Positions 23,539 to 36,180 of a DNA stretch of 64,000 nt are shown here, in pieces. How positions within the stretch are numbered: position 1 is the stretch's first letter; every line of letters starts with the position of its first letter. Source of the DNA: Dysidea avara (taxonomy: Eukaryota > Porifera > Demospongiae > Dictyoceratida > Dysideidae); assembly GCF_963678975.1 (NCBI RefSeq), contig NC_089276.1, positions 28,760,472 through 28,824,471 of the forward strand, written 5' to 3'. Under the pieces are notes generated by a model, which was given only the letters and a program-made list of their open reading frames with translations, ran no database searches and was not told the origin of the DNA. Both the position numbers and the translations under genes were made by a program.

Positions 23539-25012
23539 ATGTCTAGATTCTGTATCACTCAGTTGGTAGTGATGCTCGGCGTCGCAGTTGTCTCAAAAGC
23601 TACTAGAGAAGATCGTCCTAATGTTATATTCGCGATGGCGGATGATCTGGGATGGGGTGACGTCCAGTATAACAATGGTAAGGCCGCCACACCCAACCTG
23701 AACAAGATGGCACGCTCCCCCCAATACCATACTCCTACAGCGATATTACAGTGGTGGTCCAGTATGTTCACCTACTAGAGGAACTGTATTAACTGGTAGG
23801 AACCATAATAGGTATTGTGTGTGGACTGCTAACGCTGGTAGAAGGTCTGGTGATTTCCTTAGACCAGCAAAGCAGCCACTCCCTCTATCAGAAATCACTG
23901 TAGCTGAAGTGATGAAACAGGCTGGTTATTCTACTGCCATGTTTGGTAAATGGCATTTAGGAGACTTTAAAAAACTTGACGGTAGCAATAAAAAGTGGCC
24001 AATATCTCATCCTGGACAACATGGGTTTGACAAATGGTGGGCCACTGAGAGATCAGCTCCAACTTCTTCTCCTAACTGTGGATGTTTCCTACTTTCTGAA
24101 TGTGTACAAGGACACTATGGTAAACATCCAGCATGCATCAACTACCATACTAACAAAACGGACACCATTAAATCATGGAAATATCCTATCACTGGAGATG
24201 ACTCTAATTTTATTTGGCACCTGGCTAAGAGATACATTACAAAACGGGCTAAGTCTAAACAGCCATTTTTTCTCTACCTTCCTTTCCACACTGTACACAT
24301 TCCTTACATTGCTACACATGAAAACAGAGAAATGTACCTAAAACAAAACTACACTAAAGATCAAGCAGATTACTATGGAGCCATCACTGCTTTAGATGAA
24401 GTCATTGGAAAGCTACGAAGCATGTTGAAAAAGTTGGGAATTAAAAACAACACTCTTCTCTGGTTTACTAGTGACAACGGACCAGCACGTAAAACTCCAG
24501 GTGACACTAATGGTCTACGGGGACATAAACAGTTATTATATGAAGGAGGAGTACGTGTTCCAGGAATGATAGAGTGGCCAGATGTGATCAGTAGTAACAA
24601 AGTGTCATGGTTCCCAGTAATATCTAGTGATCTACTACCAACTGTTCGTGATATACTGGGTGTTAAGCCTAGTGATGATCGTCCAATAGATGGTATTTCT
24701 ATACTTCCATTTCTACAAGGGAAAATAGACCACAGAAACCAGTCTATGTATTGGGGCTTCAATATCAGGGGCAATTTTAGTAGTGAATACAGCATGTCTA
24801 CCAGTGGAGACCAGTATAAACTGGTAGGTACCTATAAGAATGGCAGGGTGGTTCATTATGAATTGTATGACTTATTGAATGATCTTGGGGAGACTACAGA
24901 CTTAAAGGATAAGTTCCCCACCATCAGTAATGAACTACTAAACCAAACTGAAGAGTGGAGGAAGTCTGTGATGGAAAGTGTTGATAAAGTTGGATGTCTT
25001 GGAAGAGCATAG
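23539..25012 (+). CDS. Sulfatase 1 (type I, formylglycine), with one-base frameshift
   Basis: Type I sulfatases hydrolyse sulfate esters with a Cys-derived formylglycine and a bound calcium ion. Single exon. It starts MSRFCITQLVV (hydrophobic signal peptide), followed by RPNVIFAMADDLGWGDV (metal-binding Asp pair). A run of six C at 23717-23722, where the other copies have five, shifts the frame by +1. The downstream frame continues without further damage to the TAG at 25010: active-site CSPTR, GKWHLGD, HTVHIP, TSDNGP. Corrected length is about 490 aa. The single lesion in a homopolymer and the otherwise intact body suggest a recent mutation or an assembly error rather than an old pseudogene. 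The C-terminus (GCLGRA) is shorter than in the other copies. An AATAAA lies at 25180-25185. Confidence 0.8.
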
Positions 25013-26561
25013 TAGCTAACAGCTTAACATATTTCTATTGCTCTGTTTATTCTAATACATGCATACCTATATAATATCTAATCCTCTATGTTTTGTATGC
25101 TTACTGATGTGCATTGATTGCTGTAAATGACGAGTTTGGTGAGACTAAAGTGTGTTGCAAATTTGTTACGTACTATAATAATAAACTTTATTATTCACTC
25201 TTACTAAGTAGCTTGTGGATATACTGTGGCTGGTATTACATAATAATTATAGCATTGGTGTTAACAGCCAGGTGTCCTCTGTATGCATTGCTGACATGCA
25301 TGCCACGTGATTATCAATGGATGCACAAAAGAAAGGCATGAGCCTACACAATATGATATCATTAACATTTGTTATACATTAACCTCCATCAGCCTCAGTG
25401 ACCTCATGCTCTATTCATATTACTAGGCATCCAAATTAGCACCCATTTGGTGTAAATTATCAGGGATAAGCTCATCAGCATCCTTCAGAACTTCCTTATT
25501 TGTCACGCATGGCATAGAAGCTGTCTACTAGATACCATCCAGGCAAAGTGCAGGTATGCTGGGCATTGTAAATTTGGAATGTGGTTATAAGGTATCTATG
25601 CACTAAAGTATATAATGCTCTTGTAATTTATACAAAAAGTCAGCTACTATTCAAGTCATTGTACACCTGTACATGTACATCTATCCCTGAGTTATATAAT
25701 GATGTGCATGCAATTGTTTTAAGCTTGACAGTGGACATGCTCTTCTCTGGCATTGCCTACACTTTCTGTGCTACAATTTTCAAATGTAGTTATACACAAA
25801 TAGCTGTAAAGTGTATCATAATACAGATCCTTCAATGTATGTTTTATACCATTTGACATAATAGGCATACATGGCTACATGCAAAGGACGTTCTAGACAC
25901 AGATCAATTTGTGCCTTATGCATATAATGGTTGAGTCCCAATCTTCACTGGTGTTAATCTGTACAATAGCTAGTGGGATTTCCAGTTTTACTACACCAGG
26001 TGGTGCTTTCATCAGCTCCTTCACACAGTCAATGCAGTCCTTTGCAAATATATATGCTTGGTTCAGTATCCCATCACTGATGGCTGCAACTACGTAACAG
26101 AAAATATTGGCTCCATGTCTTCATCCACTCCATTAATTGTTTTTCATTTTGAGAGTTCTTTAACAGTAGAGTATGCACTGCTGTACATGTATGCATGAGG
26201 GAAAACTTCCACAAGAGCACTATTCAGGTTTGTGACTATATGTTCATTAAGGTGCTTAAAGTATACATGTCCTCTGTTATTGTGGCATATATAAAACTCT
26301 TATAGTAGTTCTTAAAGTTATAGATTTTATATAATGTATAGCAACAGGCTTATTAGAGCCAGTAGCTAAAGTGCACAAGGCATAGCTAAACTATGTCTGA
26401 TTACACATCCACTATTTCCTTTAATATTATTGATCATGAATTACTACACCAATTCTTAGATTTTAACTCTACATACGGGTGTAATTATGTGATCATTCAT
26501 TGCTGTAAATGACAAATTTGGTGAGACTAGAGTTTGGTATTTATAATGCATCAATTTCATT

Positions 26562-26611
26562 ATTGCTATTCAGCTATTGCTATTCAGCTATTGCTATTCA
26601 GCTATTGCTAT
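26562..26611. repeat. 14-bp tandem repeat
   Basis: The unit attgctattcagct is present three times plus a partial copy. Confidence 0.85.
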
Positions 26612-28740
26612 CTGCATTGCAAGTTCACCAATTATCCACTTTGGCATACTGATTTAGGAAATATTTTATATGTTTGGGAACTCACACAGCCTGCATGCTT
26701 GCCCAGGCCAATTACAAATTTAAAGGTTTATACGCTGCTGCATACTAACTACATGATTTTTTACTGGCAAAGTTCATTGGTCAGGATACTGCAATTTGTC
26801 ATGCACTATATACTGTGGAATAACCTGTACACAGAATTCATAATGTTGCACAACCGTACTGAATAATTATAATAAAAATCTCTCTGTTTAAGTTTGTTAG
26901 CTAACTATCAAAAATGGTTTGTTGTGGATGGACCATGGCTGGTACATATAGCTCATTGGTGTTAACCATCCAACAGCTGTGCCCTCTGTATGATATACGA
27001 TGCCAGACATGCCACATGATCATCAATGTATATTATAGCCTGCTAAATATTGTTTGATGCACAAAAGAAAGCACGAGCCTACATCATGCTCACACCATGA
27101 TATCATTAATAATTATTAGCACTTCTATTGTGTGTATAGGTATCCTGATTACCACCCATTTGGTGCAAATTACTCATCAGTATACTTCACAACTTTCTTA
27201 TTTTGTCACACATGGGCGACATGGCATAAAAGCTATCTACTAGATATCATTTAAACAAGGTGCAGGCATAGGTACCGGACATTGCGGTGTAGATATACAA
27301 GGTTATTGAATTTTATACAGCAAACTCAGTAGTTACGTGTAATATAATATAATGCTACCATTTTCATACAAATGCTTGTCTGTGATTTTGAGCTACAATT
27401 TCCACATGTATAGTTATACACTAATGCGAAGTGTATTGTACAGATCCATCTTGTACCATTTGACATAGCTATAGAGCATGAACGCATACAAAGGACATTC
27501 TGCAGACCCAATTCCTGCCTTTTGGTTGAATTCCAAACTCCATGCACTGGCCACTGGCAACAATCTATACAATAGTTAGTTAGTTTCTCTAGACTAAGTG
27601 GTGTTTTCATTGAACTCTTGTCAATGCTATCTTTTGTTGATATATGCACTTACCTGGTTCAGTCTCCCAACTATACCCAGTATTAATGGTTGTAGCTATG
27701 TAACAAAAGATATTGGCTCCATGTCTTCATCCACTGGATTAACTGTTAATTTCAGGATTGTCCACTACTTGGTCTTGTTTGAGGGTAGAGCGTAAACTTG
27801 TTGCACTACTGTATGCATGATGGCAATAGCTATACAAAACACTTCCATGTCTTGGAAGAGAGCACTGTTCAGATTTGTGTACATTGTTGCGCTTGAGGTC
27901 AAGGTGGGTTCTGAACATAGTGTGTTTGATGTACTACTGTACGATACATATAAAGTATACATGTCAGTTTGGGTGAGAGACATGTCCTTTGTAGTGTTGT
28001 ATTCTGGACTTTCATGAATAAGATAATTGGTGAGTGGTTTTTAAACATGCACACATTGTAATGAAATAACTGTTCTTCTAGAGTACTCGATTGTCATGTT
28101 AGGTTATCATTTAGTTTACCTCTTAATAAAGTCAATTACAAATACTTGTAGTTTTCAATGTTGAAAAGTCAGCTACTATTATAGCCACAGATTATACATA
28201 GATACATAATCTATGGTAGCTATATAATCAGCTGCTTGTACCTGTTATATGGAGAGCTTATAACCACATTAGGTTTGTGTCATGACATAATTTCAAGCAT
28301 AATTAGTTAGCAAAAGCATTATCCCATACAGCATAATAGGACAATCTTTTCAAGATTTTAAATTAAAATGTGTAATGCATGTCAAACAGAAAATAAATAA
28401 TAAATCTTCACTTATAAAAGCTTAACTGATTTTGAGCACGTTAGGTTTGTTTTTGAGCATTGAATAATAGCCTACATAATTAGAAATCCTGTTTTTTTTT
28501 CTTTTTAATGAAATTACAGTTATAAATTGCTGGCACCCACTGATTAAAGTGAACAAGTCCCGAGAATTATTACCCTAATTGAAAGTCTTCTGGTGCTGGA
28601 GAACATGAATTATTGTATACTGAATTATTTCATAATATTTCACTTCATGATCAGCTTCCTTTCCTAATTCTAAAGCAATGTTGTAAAATCTATTCTGCAC
28701 TTGCCTCAACTATCACGTACGCACGCACAATGGTATGAAT

Positions 28741-29143
28741 AGGCACCAGCCTATTATGCTGGCATAATTTTGAGCATAATAGGTGCCTGAAAGCATCAAG
28801 CATAATGCTAGCATAATAGGCAGAATATTTGTCATACTGTAAGCAAAAATTCATGCCACAGAAAAAGGTGGACAGTACAGTGATGCGCAGTGGAACATAG
28901 TTATTTGACAAGACTATTATTATAGTTTACAATGCAGCCAAATTCTTAATGCACAACGAGCGTTAACTTTTACATTTAACCAGTTGTTCATAAGCAAAAG
29001 TTTATCATTATCCATTGGAAAGTAACAAAACATGGGAACTGCGGCAAAAGGTTTGAGCATAATTATGAGCATAATAGGCAAAAATTTTGAGCACTGCAGC
29101 ATAGCATAATAGGCAAAATTAAAAGCATAATAGGCTGGTGCCT
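28741..29143. mobile_element. TIR element with iterated GCATAATAGGC
   Basis: The ends AGGCACCAGCCTATTATGCT and its reverse complement bound about 400 bp in which AGCATAATAGGC-like subrepeats recur near both ends. No coding capacity. Confidence 0.85.
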
Positions 29144-30139
29144 AGGTATGAACCAGGAGTAATAACAGCAAAATGTTAGGTGAGATGGCTAAGACTGATG
29201 GTATACGTAGCTGCTTGATACAATTTGCACAGAGTGAAAAGCACACTGTGCATGAAAACCATAGGGGGGTTCAAGGACATGTCCCACCAAACCTTTTTTT
29301 TAAAATCTTAAATTAAATTTGGCAACAATTTTAACTTGAAAATGCATCTGAATGTTTTGTTTGAGCATATGACTGCTCTATTAGAGTACCTGACTGCTCT
29401 ATTAGAGTATTTAGATATTCAAAGTAGGGGAGTCAAGTTCCACCTGAAAAAAAAGGGGGAGAGGGCTCCAGTCCTTCTACTCCTCTTCCTGTTGCTATGC
29501 CTATATATGGTATGGCTAACATTTTATAGACCATAACATGTGGGAGGAGATCCATTTTACACAATTACCTAAAGAAGACTTATGCTGCTATATCTAACCA
29601 ATTGAAGAAATTTTACAATTTGTCTTAAGTTTTTGGTTAGATACTCAGCAATATCTAAAGATTCAAAGTAATACTAAATACTTGATATGAACACAGGAAA
29701 ACGCAACTAGTATCTAATTGTATTGGGTTCCTTAGCAACCAACATAACAAAAGGTGGAGTTAGTTGGGGTGCATTCATGGTAAAGTTTCAGAGTGACATG
29801 TTGTATAGTGCTAAATGCAAGTACATTCCTTGGTGCACTATAGCATCAGAGGTGGATTAATAGCTGAGCTGGTAATGGAATAGCTATTGTCATGTAGTGG
29901 TAATGTACACTCAGTTTTACAATGAGATGCTGTAGAGTGATCTAAATGCTTGGGGTGTAGTTATAAATCCCTGATGTTCCTGTGTAATGAGTGGCTGAAA
30001 TTCATTCATATTTTTTAATACAGCCATGACTGTACTATTAGAGCTATTGACTGAATATGTAAGACTTGGAATAGAATTAATAGCTTACTCAGCTTATATA
30101 TAACACTCCAGGTTAGATCAATAGTTTATGTGGGCATAA

Positions 30140-30435
30140 ACACTACCAACTGTTCATGATATACTGGGTGTTAAGCTTAGTCATGCATGATCATCCAATA
30201 GACAGTATTTCTTTACTTCCACTATAGGCCACAGAAACCCTGGGAATCAGGGGCAATTTTACTGTACTACTTACTGTACTACTAGTGGAGACCATGCACT
30301 ACAACCTGATAGCAACATAGAATAGTAGGACAATCTGTAAGACTTGTTGAATGATCCTTTACAGATCTAGACATAATTTCCCTACCATCAGCAATGAACT
30401 ACCATTGATAAAGTTGGATGTCTATAAAACATACA
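30140..30435 (+). pseudogene. Decayed sulfatase 3'-end relic
   Basis: Sequence such as CTACCAACTGTTCATGATAT, ACTGGGTGTTAAGC, ATCCAATAGA, GACTTGTTGAATGATC and GATAAAGTTGGATGTCT lies in the same order as the last third of the sulfatase genes. It contains deletions and frameshifts, and no open frame survives. It faces the 3' end of TMEM104-like B (30632, minus), reproducing the convergent arrangement of the intact pairs. Confidence 0.85.
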
Positions 30436-30631
30436 GTGTAACACTTCACACAAGTTCATCTGTACATAATATGATCTTGTTGTTTAGTATTGTGCACACT
30501 GTTGTAGGATGAGTACATACTACATAATATAGAATCCAAACATTAAGCACTACTGTAAGTGACATACATATCAATATTAAAAAGGGTATCACACAGTACA
30601 AATAGAAACTAAGACATAATTACTTAAGTTA

Positions 30632-33600
30632 CTAAGATCCAACTAAACTAGCAATAGCTAGACCACAAGCAATTGATGACAGTACAGTAAACACTACGAC
30701 TGATACTGGATGACTTAGGACAGTGGCATACTGTGTAGAGTAGGCTGGGTTGTACCACCAGGGATGTCTTTTAGTGTCCTCTCTGATTGCCTGTCTTAAA
30801 AGAAGTGGCTGTTGTTGATCATCGCTGGCATGGCTACCAGAATAAGATTGTTCATCTTGCACCTTTTGATTTCCACTACCACCAAATACAAGATAGCATT
30901 TGTACTGAGATTTCAACTGTAATGCAATTGGGAAGAAATAGCACATGGTTAGTCCTAGTATTCCTCCATATTTGACTATGAATACTAAATTTGTAGTAAA
31001 TAATGCAGCAGTAATCGGAATGACTGCGCATACAACACGCAGTGACATCTTAACTAAGCGACCATATCTGACATTGCTGGCTTGAGAAGTGTCCACTCCC
31101 ATGATAAGTATGAAGAGGTTGTTAGCAATTGTGACATTAATTAGGGGAAAAGCTGATGACACATCTAATGAGGGGAAAATTATAATATAATAAGACATCA
31201 CTCGAAGAGCAGTTGAAGAGCTATGATGTGCAGGGGTCACCTGTAGAAACAGTTATATAAACACATACTAAATACACAAAGGTTGCACTTACAAAGTTCA
31301 GGGTACAGGTTTCTTGCACATATCCTTTAAACCACAGTGAAACTAACAGGCCAAGAGATGTGTACAGCAATGTTGTGCATGCAAACACAGCAGCAAAGAA
31401 TGCTCTAAGCCACTGCTTAGCTTTAATTGGCTGTGTCAATGAAGGTATACTCATATGAAGAATCTGTCCATAAACGAACACAGGAATAGATAACAACCAG
31501 CCAGCGTAGTCGAACTTAAACAATTCATGTCCATAATCGTATTTCGTGTTATTGTAGTTATGACCAGCGTTACCGTGTGGATCAGTTATCAGTTTAGCAA
31601 CACAAAACACCACAATACAGATTACTGTAAAAAATCTCATCAACCCTAACAAAACTTGGAGGTATTTCTGATCAGTGAGCTCCAGCAGTGATAGCGGTAT
31701 AACAATCAAGGCAAATATCATGACGCTGAATCGGTACGAATCTATACAGCCATGAGGATGATTAGGAAAGATGTGTCCTTTGAAGGCTCCATCAGGGCAT
31801 TGTTCAAGGGAACCAAAGTTGAAGGGGATATTTGTAGACCAGGCTGTTCCAGCCACAGTAGTACAAGACCAACAACCCATCAGTAATATAATAGAAAGGC
31901 AGATCATGTATAGGTATTTGACAGGGACACCGTAAAATATTTGGCACAGCTCAGCCAGTTCAAATTTACGATCCATCCGTATTGTAAAGTCTGGGTGTAC
32001 AACTTTAGGATCATTATCAAGTGGTGGATTGTCTTTCATGTTATCAGCCTCCTTTGAGTGCAGTCTGTCATTCTTCCAGTTCTCCAAAGCCTACACAGTA
32101 AGAGACAGACACAAATGCTACATAAAGTTTTTACATAAAGCTTTTACATGTACATGAATTTTTAAGCAGCAGGAACGAGTGAATTTATGTTGACTTGATA
32201 TAGCACATTAACACGTGAGCTGACACACTTAAAAGATCATTATTACTGCACCTGGACAGTATGCAAAACAACTGTAAAATAAAAGAATGTGGAATACTGA
32301 ATGAAACGTTAAGAACTGACAAAAACAGGTGTGGGTGGTGGACGGGAAGAGAACTTATTTGGAGTGGCAAAAACTCTGCCAAATGCAGAAATATCCCAGA
32401 CCAGGTGGTGACTTGATCCACAGATAGCTTACAGTCTAGGCACAGCCTGGGAACCAGGATCTTCTGCAACAAAAGTCGAAATTTCTTTTAGTGTCTTCCA
32501 TTCAGGGTTGTTTACTATTCACTATTCCACTACTGCAAGAAGGCTGATATTAGGATGATTTTAGGCTAAAATCATTATCATGCTGTTAGCAATAGGTGAT
32601 ACTGCAATGATTTGGTGTGAACCTTCAGTATGCAACAGCCAATGTTAAGATTTAGATGTAACTGCTAGGGATTTTGGCACCAAAAGAGTTTGTTTTTATG
32701 TAAGAGTGTTTAATCCGACTGCTTCATAATACTGCATTGCTTCCCTTTACAGACGATTTGAACAGGAGAAGCAACAAGTACAATTAAGCAGTGAGTTTGT
32801 GAGGTGGAAATGGGTTCATTTACTTCATTGGTGTCTACTGCCTTTGGGGAAATGGGTAGTGCTGCTACTACTGTTTACAAGAGATTTACTTCTCTGCTTT
32901 CTGTGAAGGAACAGCCTTATAGCTTGGTGATGCCTTGGCTACAGTACTCTATTAGCTTTTCTCTTTTATGGTCAGCTACCGTAGCTTTATAGCCTAAATA
33001 TTTCAAGGGGAAATATTTTGAGATTGAGCAATATAGCTAAAAATTACTTTTTCATGGATTTGCAGAGGGTCAAGTGCTTTTCAGGGTAATTCCTTCACAT
33101 TATAATTAATCCAATATGTCTATCTATCTATCCAATCTTTTTGTCCAGCACTTTACCATCTAGTGTTGGGGGTGGTAGCAAGGGGTGCTGGTCACCCCAG
33201 GTAGAGTCTATAATCCAAAAAATCAACTTTTACAAATTGATCCCCCTACCATTGTGGGATGTTCATTGTAGTATCCCTTTGCTAGATCCACCATGAAACT
33301 GGAGGCACGATTGTTGTCTTCACAGAAATATCGATTTTATTATTTCACGAGACGCAAAATTAATTTTTTTAAATTCTGTGCTCCACACAAAGGAGCGGAT
33401 AAAACTTGCTACTTAGCTAGATATTATCTAGAGTTATTGTAGTTAAAAACTATGTACAGTAATAAGCAAATGATCCACTGGGTTCCCGGCACAGGGTTGC
33501 TTTCTTTCTAAAATCAGAAAACGAAACATGAATTTTTGAATTCAAACTGTCCTACCAGCCAAGACAAGAAAATCCAACTCTTCCTCATAGTGATGTGATA

Positions 33601-35059
33601 AGGTTGGATGGATAGTCTGTCTATGCTGTTAGTCTGGAAAGGATCTGAGACTTCTCACCATTTGGGTGAAGAGCGTCAAAATGTTCGGTCGTCATTCCAC
33701 GGGATTCTCTCAATAGTGCCAAAGTCCTTTTTTCAGTACTTCTCATGGCACACTGGTCACCTAATTTTGTTTAGAATGATGATAAATGATGGTCCAAAAA
33801 GTTTGGTAGTGTTTCTGTGATTTCATATGATGTAGTATACCAGCAGCTCACCAGGAGCTCCACCCAGCTTGAATCGAAAATGAAAAATTTGTGCTTTTTC
33901 AGTTTGTTTTGAGATATTTTGCAATATAAAGGTGATATAGGGTGATCTAGTAAAGATTTGAAGCTGCTGTGGAACGTGAAAGGTGAAGTCAAATTTGGAT
34001 GATTCAGCTGCCTGCTGTGGTGCATCGCTTACTTAGAGTGAGGTGTGAAAGCTATGGATGAAATAATAATTGGCAACCGCTGCTACCAGATGTCCAGGGA
34101 CATCTTTTACCATAGATTTAGTCAATAAGCAATGGCTGCAGAAGCACTGGAAATAGCTAGAAAGCGCAATACAATTCTTTAATGCTGCAGAAATTTTTGA
34201 CACTCGTCACCCAGATGGTGAGAAGTCTCAGATCTTTTCCAAACTAACAGCATAGACAGACTATGCACCCAACCGTATCAAAACACTATGAGGAAAAGTT
34301 GGCTTTTCTTGGTAGGGCAGTTTGAAATCGAAAATTCGTATTTCTTTGTCTGTTTATCCAAAGAAAGCAACCCTGTGCTGGTCACCCAGCAAATCATTTA
34401 CTTATTACTTTTTAACTACAACAACTCTGGATATGATCTGGCTAAGTAGTAAGTTTCATCCGGTCCTTTGTGTGGAGCACGAAATTTAAAAAATAAATTT
34501 TGCATCTCGTGACATACTAAAAATGATATTTCTGTGAAGACAATAATCGTGCCTCCGGCTTCATGGTGGATCTAGCAATGGGATACTACAATGAACATCC
34601 CACAATCATAGTAGGGAGATCGATTTGCAAAAGTTGATTTTTCGGATTGCAGACCCTACCCCAGGAAAATAAAGATTTAGTGAATTGAAACGTCTTTTGT
34701 ATATACAACACACAGATCATGGCAATGCATGTCAGTATATAGTCCAGCACACTCGAGGTCACACTCACACTGCATGATGTCTCAATTAACTGATGTATTG
34801 ACATTAAACTAACCTGAGCTCTTGCCATGGTCTCCACAATATAGTTGGCGGTATTCCAACTGATGAACGATAGTACAATAAGAGTAACTGCTCCAGAGAT
34901 CACTCCTGCTTTGTAGAAAGCATACGGTACGCTGAGAAACCCTGTGCCCACCACGAAATTGATCATGAAAAAGAAACCGCTTACTACGCTAACCGAGCGT
35001 ACCTTATCCCCATTTTGTGCTTGTCTCCTGCACAGCTTTGTTAGACAAGAAAAATCCAT
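30632..35059 (-). CDS. TMEM104: TMEM104-like amino-acid-transporter-family protein B
   Basis: Minus-strand exons 35059-34814, 32090-31293 and 31240-30632 have exactly the same lengths (246, 798, 609 nt) and phases as gene A, and the protein is again 550 aa. The start is set at MDFSCLTKLCRR by alignment with gene A (MDVSWLTKLCRK). Exons 2 and 3 are nearly identical to those of A in protein, for example the hydrophilic tail with QQQPLLLRQAIREDTKRHPW. About 10-11 membrane helices; a proton- or sodium-coupled amino-acid carrier is the family expectation, substrate unknown. Intron 1 (2.7 kb) contains the foldback element 33200-34660. Its 3' end faces the sulfatase relic at 30140-30435. Confidence 0.85.
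33200..34660. mobile_element. Long-arm foldback transposon in TMEM104-like B intron 1
   Basis: The arms at 33200-33715 and 34190-34660 are inverted copies of about 500 bp around a spacer of about 470 bp. Matches include AAAAATCAACTTTT near the ends, GGATGTTCATTGTAGTATCC versus GGATACTACAATGAACATCC, and GAGACTTCTCACC versus GGTGAGAAGTCTC. Left and right arms differ at scattered positions, so the insertion is not very recent. No transposase frame. Confidence 0.85.
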
Positions 35060-35103
35060 AGCAATTCCACATACGCCCTTGATCTGCAAATTAAAGTTTA
35101 TGT

Positions 35104-35109
35104 CACGTG
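35104..35109 (-). promoter_or_regulatory. CACGTG box upstream of TMEM104-like B
   Basis: On the plus strand the context is TGTCACGTGGCTTTT, 45 bp upstream of the ATG at 35059. Confidence 0.5.
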
Positions 35110-35145
35110 GCTTTTCTTAATATAAGCGCTACTTATAAATAATTC

Positions 35146-35764
35146 TATGAAGCGACCGGATTCGGGTCTTATAGCCTTTCCAATTGTATGTACTTGGCAA
35201 TCCAGCTTGAAAGTTGGTCCTAACATACTATTTCTGGATGTAGCTAATTATAAGATAATAGCTAGGTTAAGCACATATGATGAGTTACTCTGACTGAGCT
35301 ACGAGGTTTATGCACTTGTCAATTTCATGCCCCACCCCCGGGCGTCCCCACACCCCAGATGGGGATTTGACATTGCTTCTTGTCCCCACCCCTGGGGAAA
35401 TTGACAGTTGTCCAATTCACTGACCGATTTTCAGTAGTTGCATTTCTAAACAATAAAATCGCACTTGCTTTTTACTAGCTACAGGGCAGGTTTATTACTA
35501 GTCGCATGCATTAAATATGCGCTTAGTCATCCTTGAGGTGTTATCAAATCCCCTACTATGGGGGTGGGGACATAGTGGGGATTTGACAGCCGATTTTGCC
35601 CCAGTAGTGGAGAATTTGACACCACGATTTGTCAAATCCCCTGTACCCCTTCCCCCCCCCCCGGTGGGGCATGAAATTGACAAGTGCATTATATAGCTAT
35701 GACTCTTCAAATTTGGAAATTTGGCAAGGCTATAAGACCCATTTTCGCAGATCTGGTCACATAA
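35146..35764. mobile_element. TIR element (GTCTTATAGCCTTTCC ends) with a nested insertion
   Basis: The left end carries GTCTTATAGCCTTTCCAA, inverted at the right (GGCTATAAGACCC then TTTTCGCAGATCTGGTCAC). An uninterrupted relative is at 35941-36180. Here the centre is split by another element at 35311-35688. Confidence 0.75.
35311..35688. mobile_element. Nested GC-rich TIR element
   Basis: Starts TGCACTTGTCAATTTCATGC and ends with the exact inverse. The interior has runs of C and G (CCCCACCCCCGGG, a C-run near 35651-35662) and AATTTGACA-type subrepeats. It is inserted within the element at 35146-35764. Confidence 0.85.
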
Positions 35765-35940
35765 GATATAATCTTTGATCTGGTGCTAGCTAATTAGTCA
35801 CATTCATAGTCATGAAGTAGTCACATTCTACTAGATCTACCCTTTTTTCTTCCACCCAAGAAAAAACCGGTCTGGGAATGAGACTGCTGATCCTCTAGGG
35901 GCATAGTGCTGTTGTACAATTACAATGTGACTAGAATCAA

Positions 35941-36180
35941 AATTAAATGTGACCAGATCTGCAAAAAGGGGTCTTGTAGCCTTTCCAATGCATTTACTTG
36001 GCAATCCATAGCTTGACTCGGCTTGTGAGTATGGTACTAGCCTGAAATTTGGCTACTTTACACTCACTATTCCTGGATGTAATTTTAAGACAATAGGTTA
36101 AACACATGATAAGTTATGACTCGTCAAACTTGGAAATTCGGAAAGGCAATAAGACACCTTTCGCACATCAGTCCAGTCAC
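35941..36180. mobile_element. MITE, uninterrupted relative of 35146-35764
   Basis: Left GTGACCAGATCTGC...GTCTTGTAGCCTTTCC, right GGAAAGGCAATAAGACACC...CCAGTCAC; about 240 bp. Confidence 0.75.

Larger units (their letters stand above)
25013..30130. other. Intergenic region with an old tandem duplication and MITEs
   Basis: About 25105-26400 and 26490-27960 are diverged direct copies of each other: both carry TGCTGTAAATGAC.A.TTTGGTG, CACCCATTTGGTG and ATTGGCTCCATGTCTTCATCC. On the minus strand of the first copy a coding-like frame of about 55 codons exists (about 25930-26095, containing AKDCIDCVKELMKAPPGVV), but the second copy is broken, so I read this as a decayed gene or transposon of unknown identity. 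A 14-bp tandem repeat lies at 26562-26611 and a TIR element at 28741-29143. Confidence 0.5.

Noticed and set aside
24373-24795. 140-codon antisense frame over sulfatase 1 (similar ones at 52869-53291 and 46122-46349)
   Set aside because: Mirror frames of conserved sulfatase codons; they are conserved only because the sense strand is.
26534-26866. 110-codon frame containing repeated YCYSAIAIQLL
   Set aside because: It is largely translation of the 14-bp tandem repeat.
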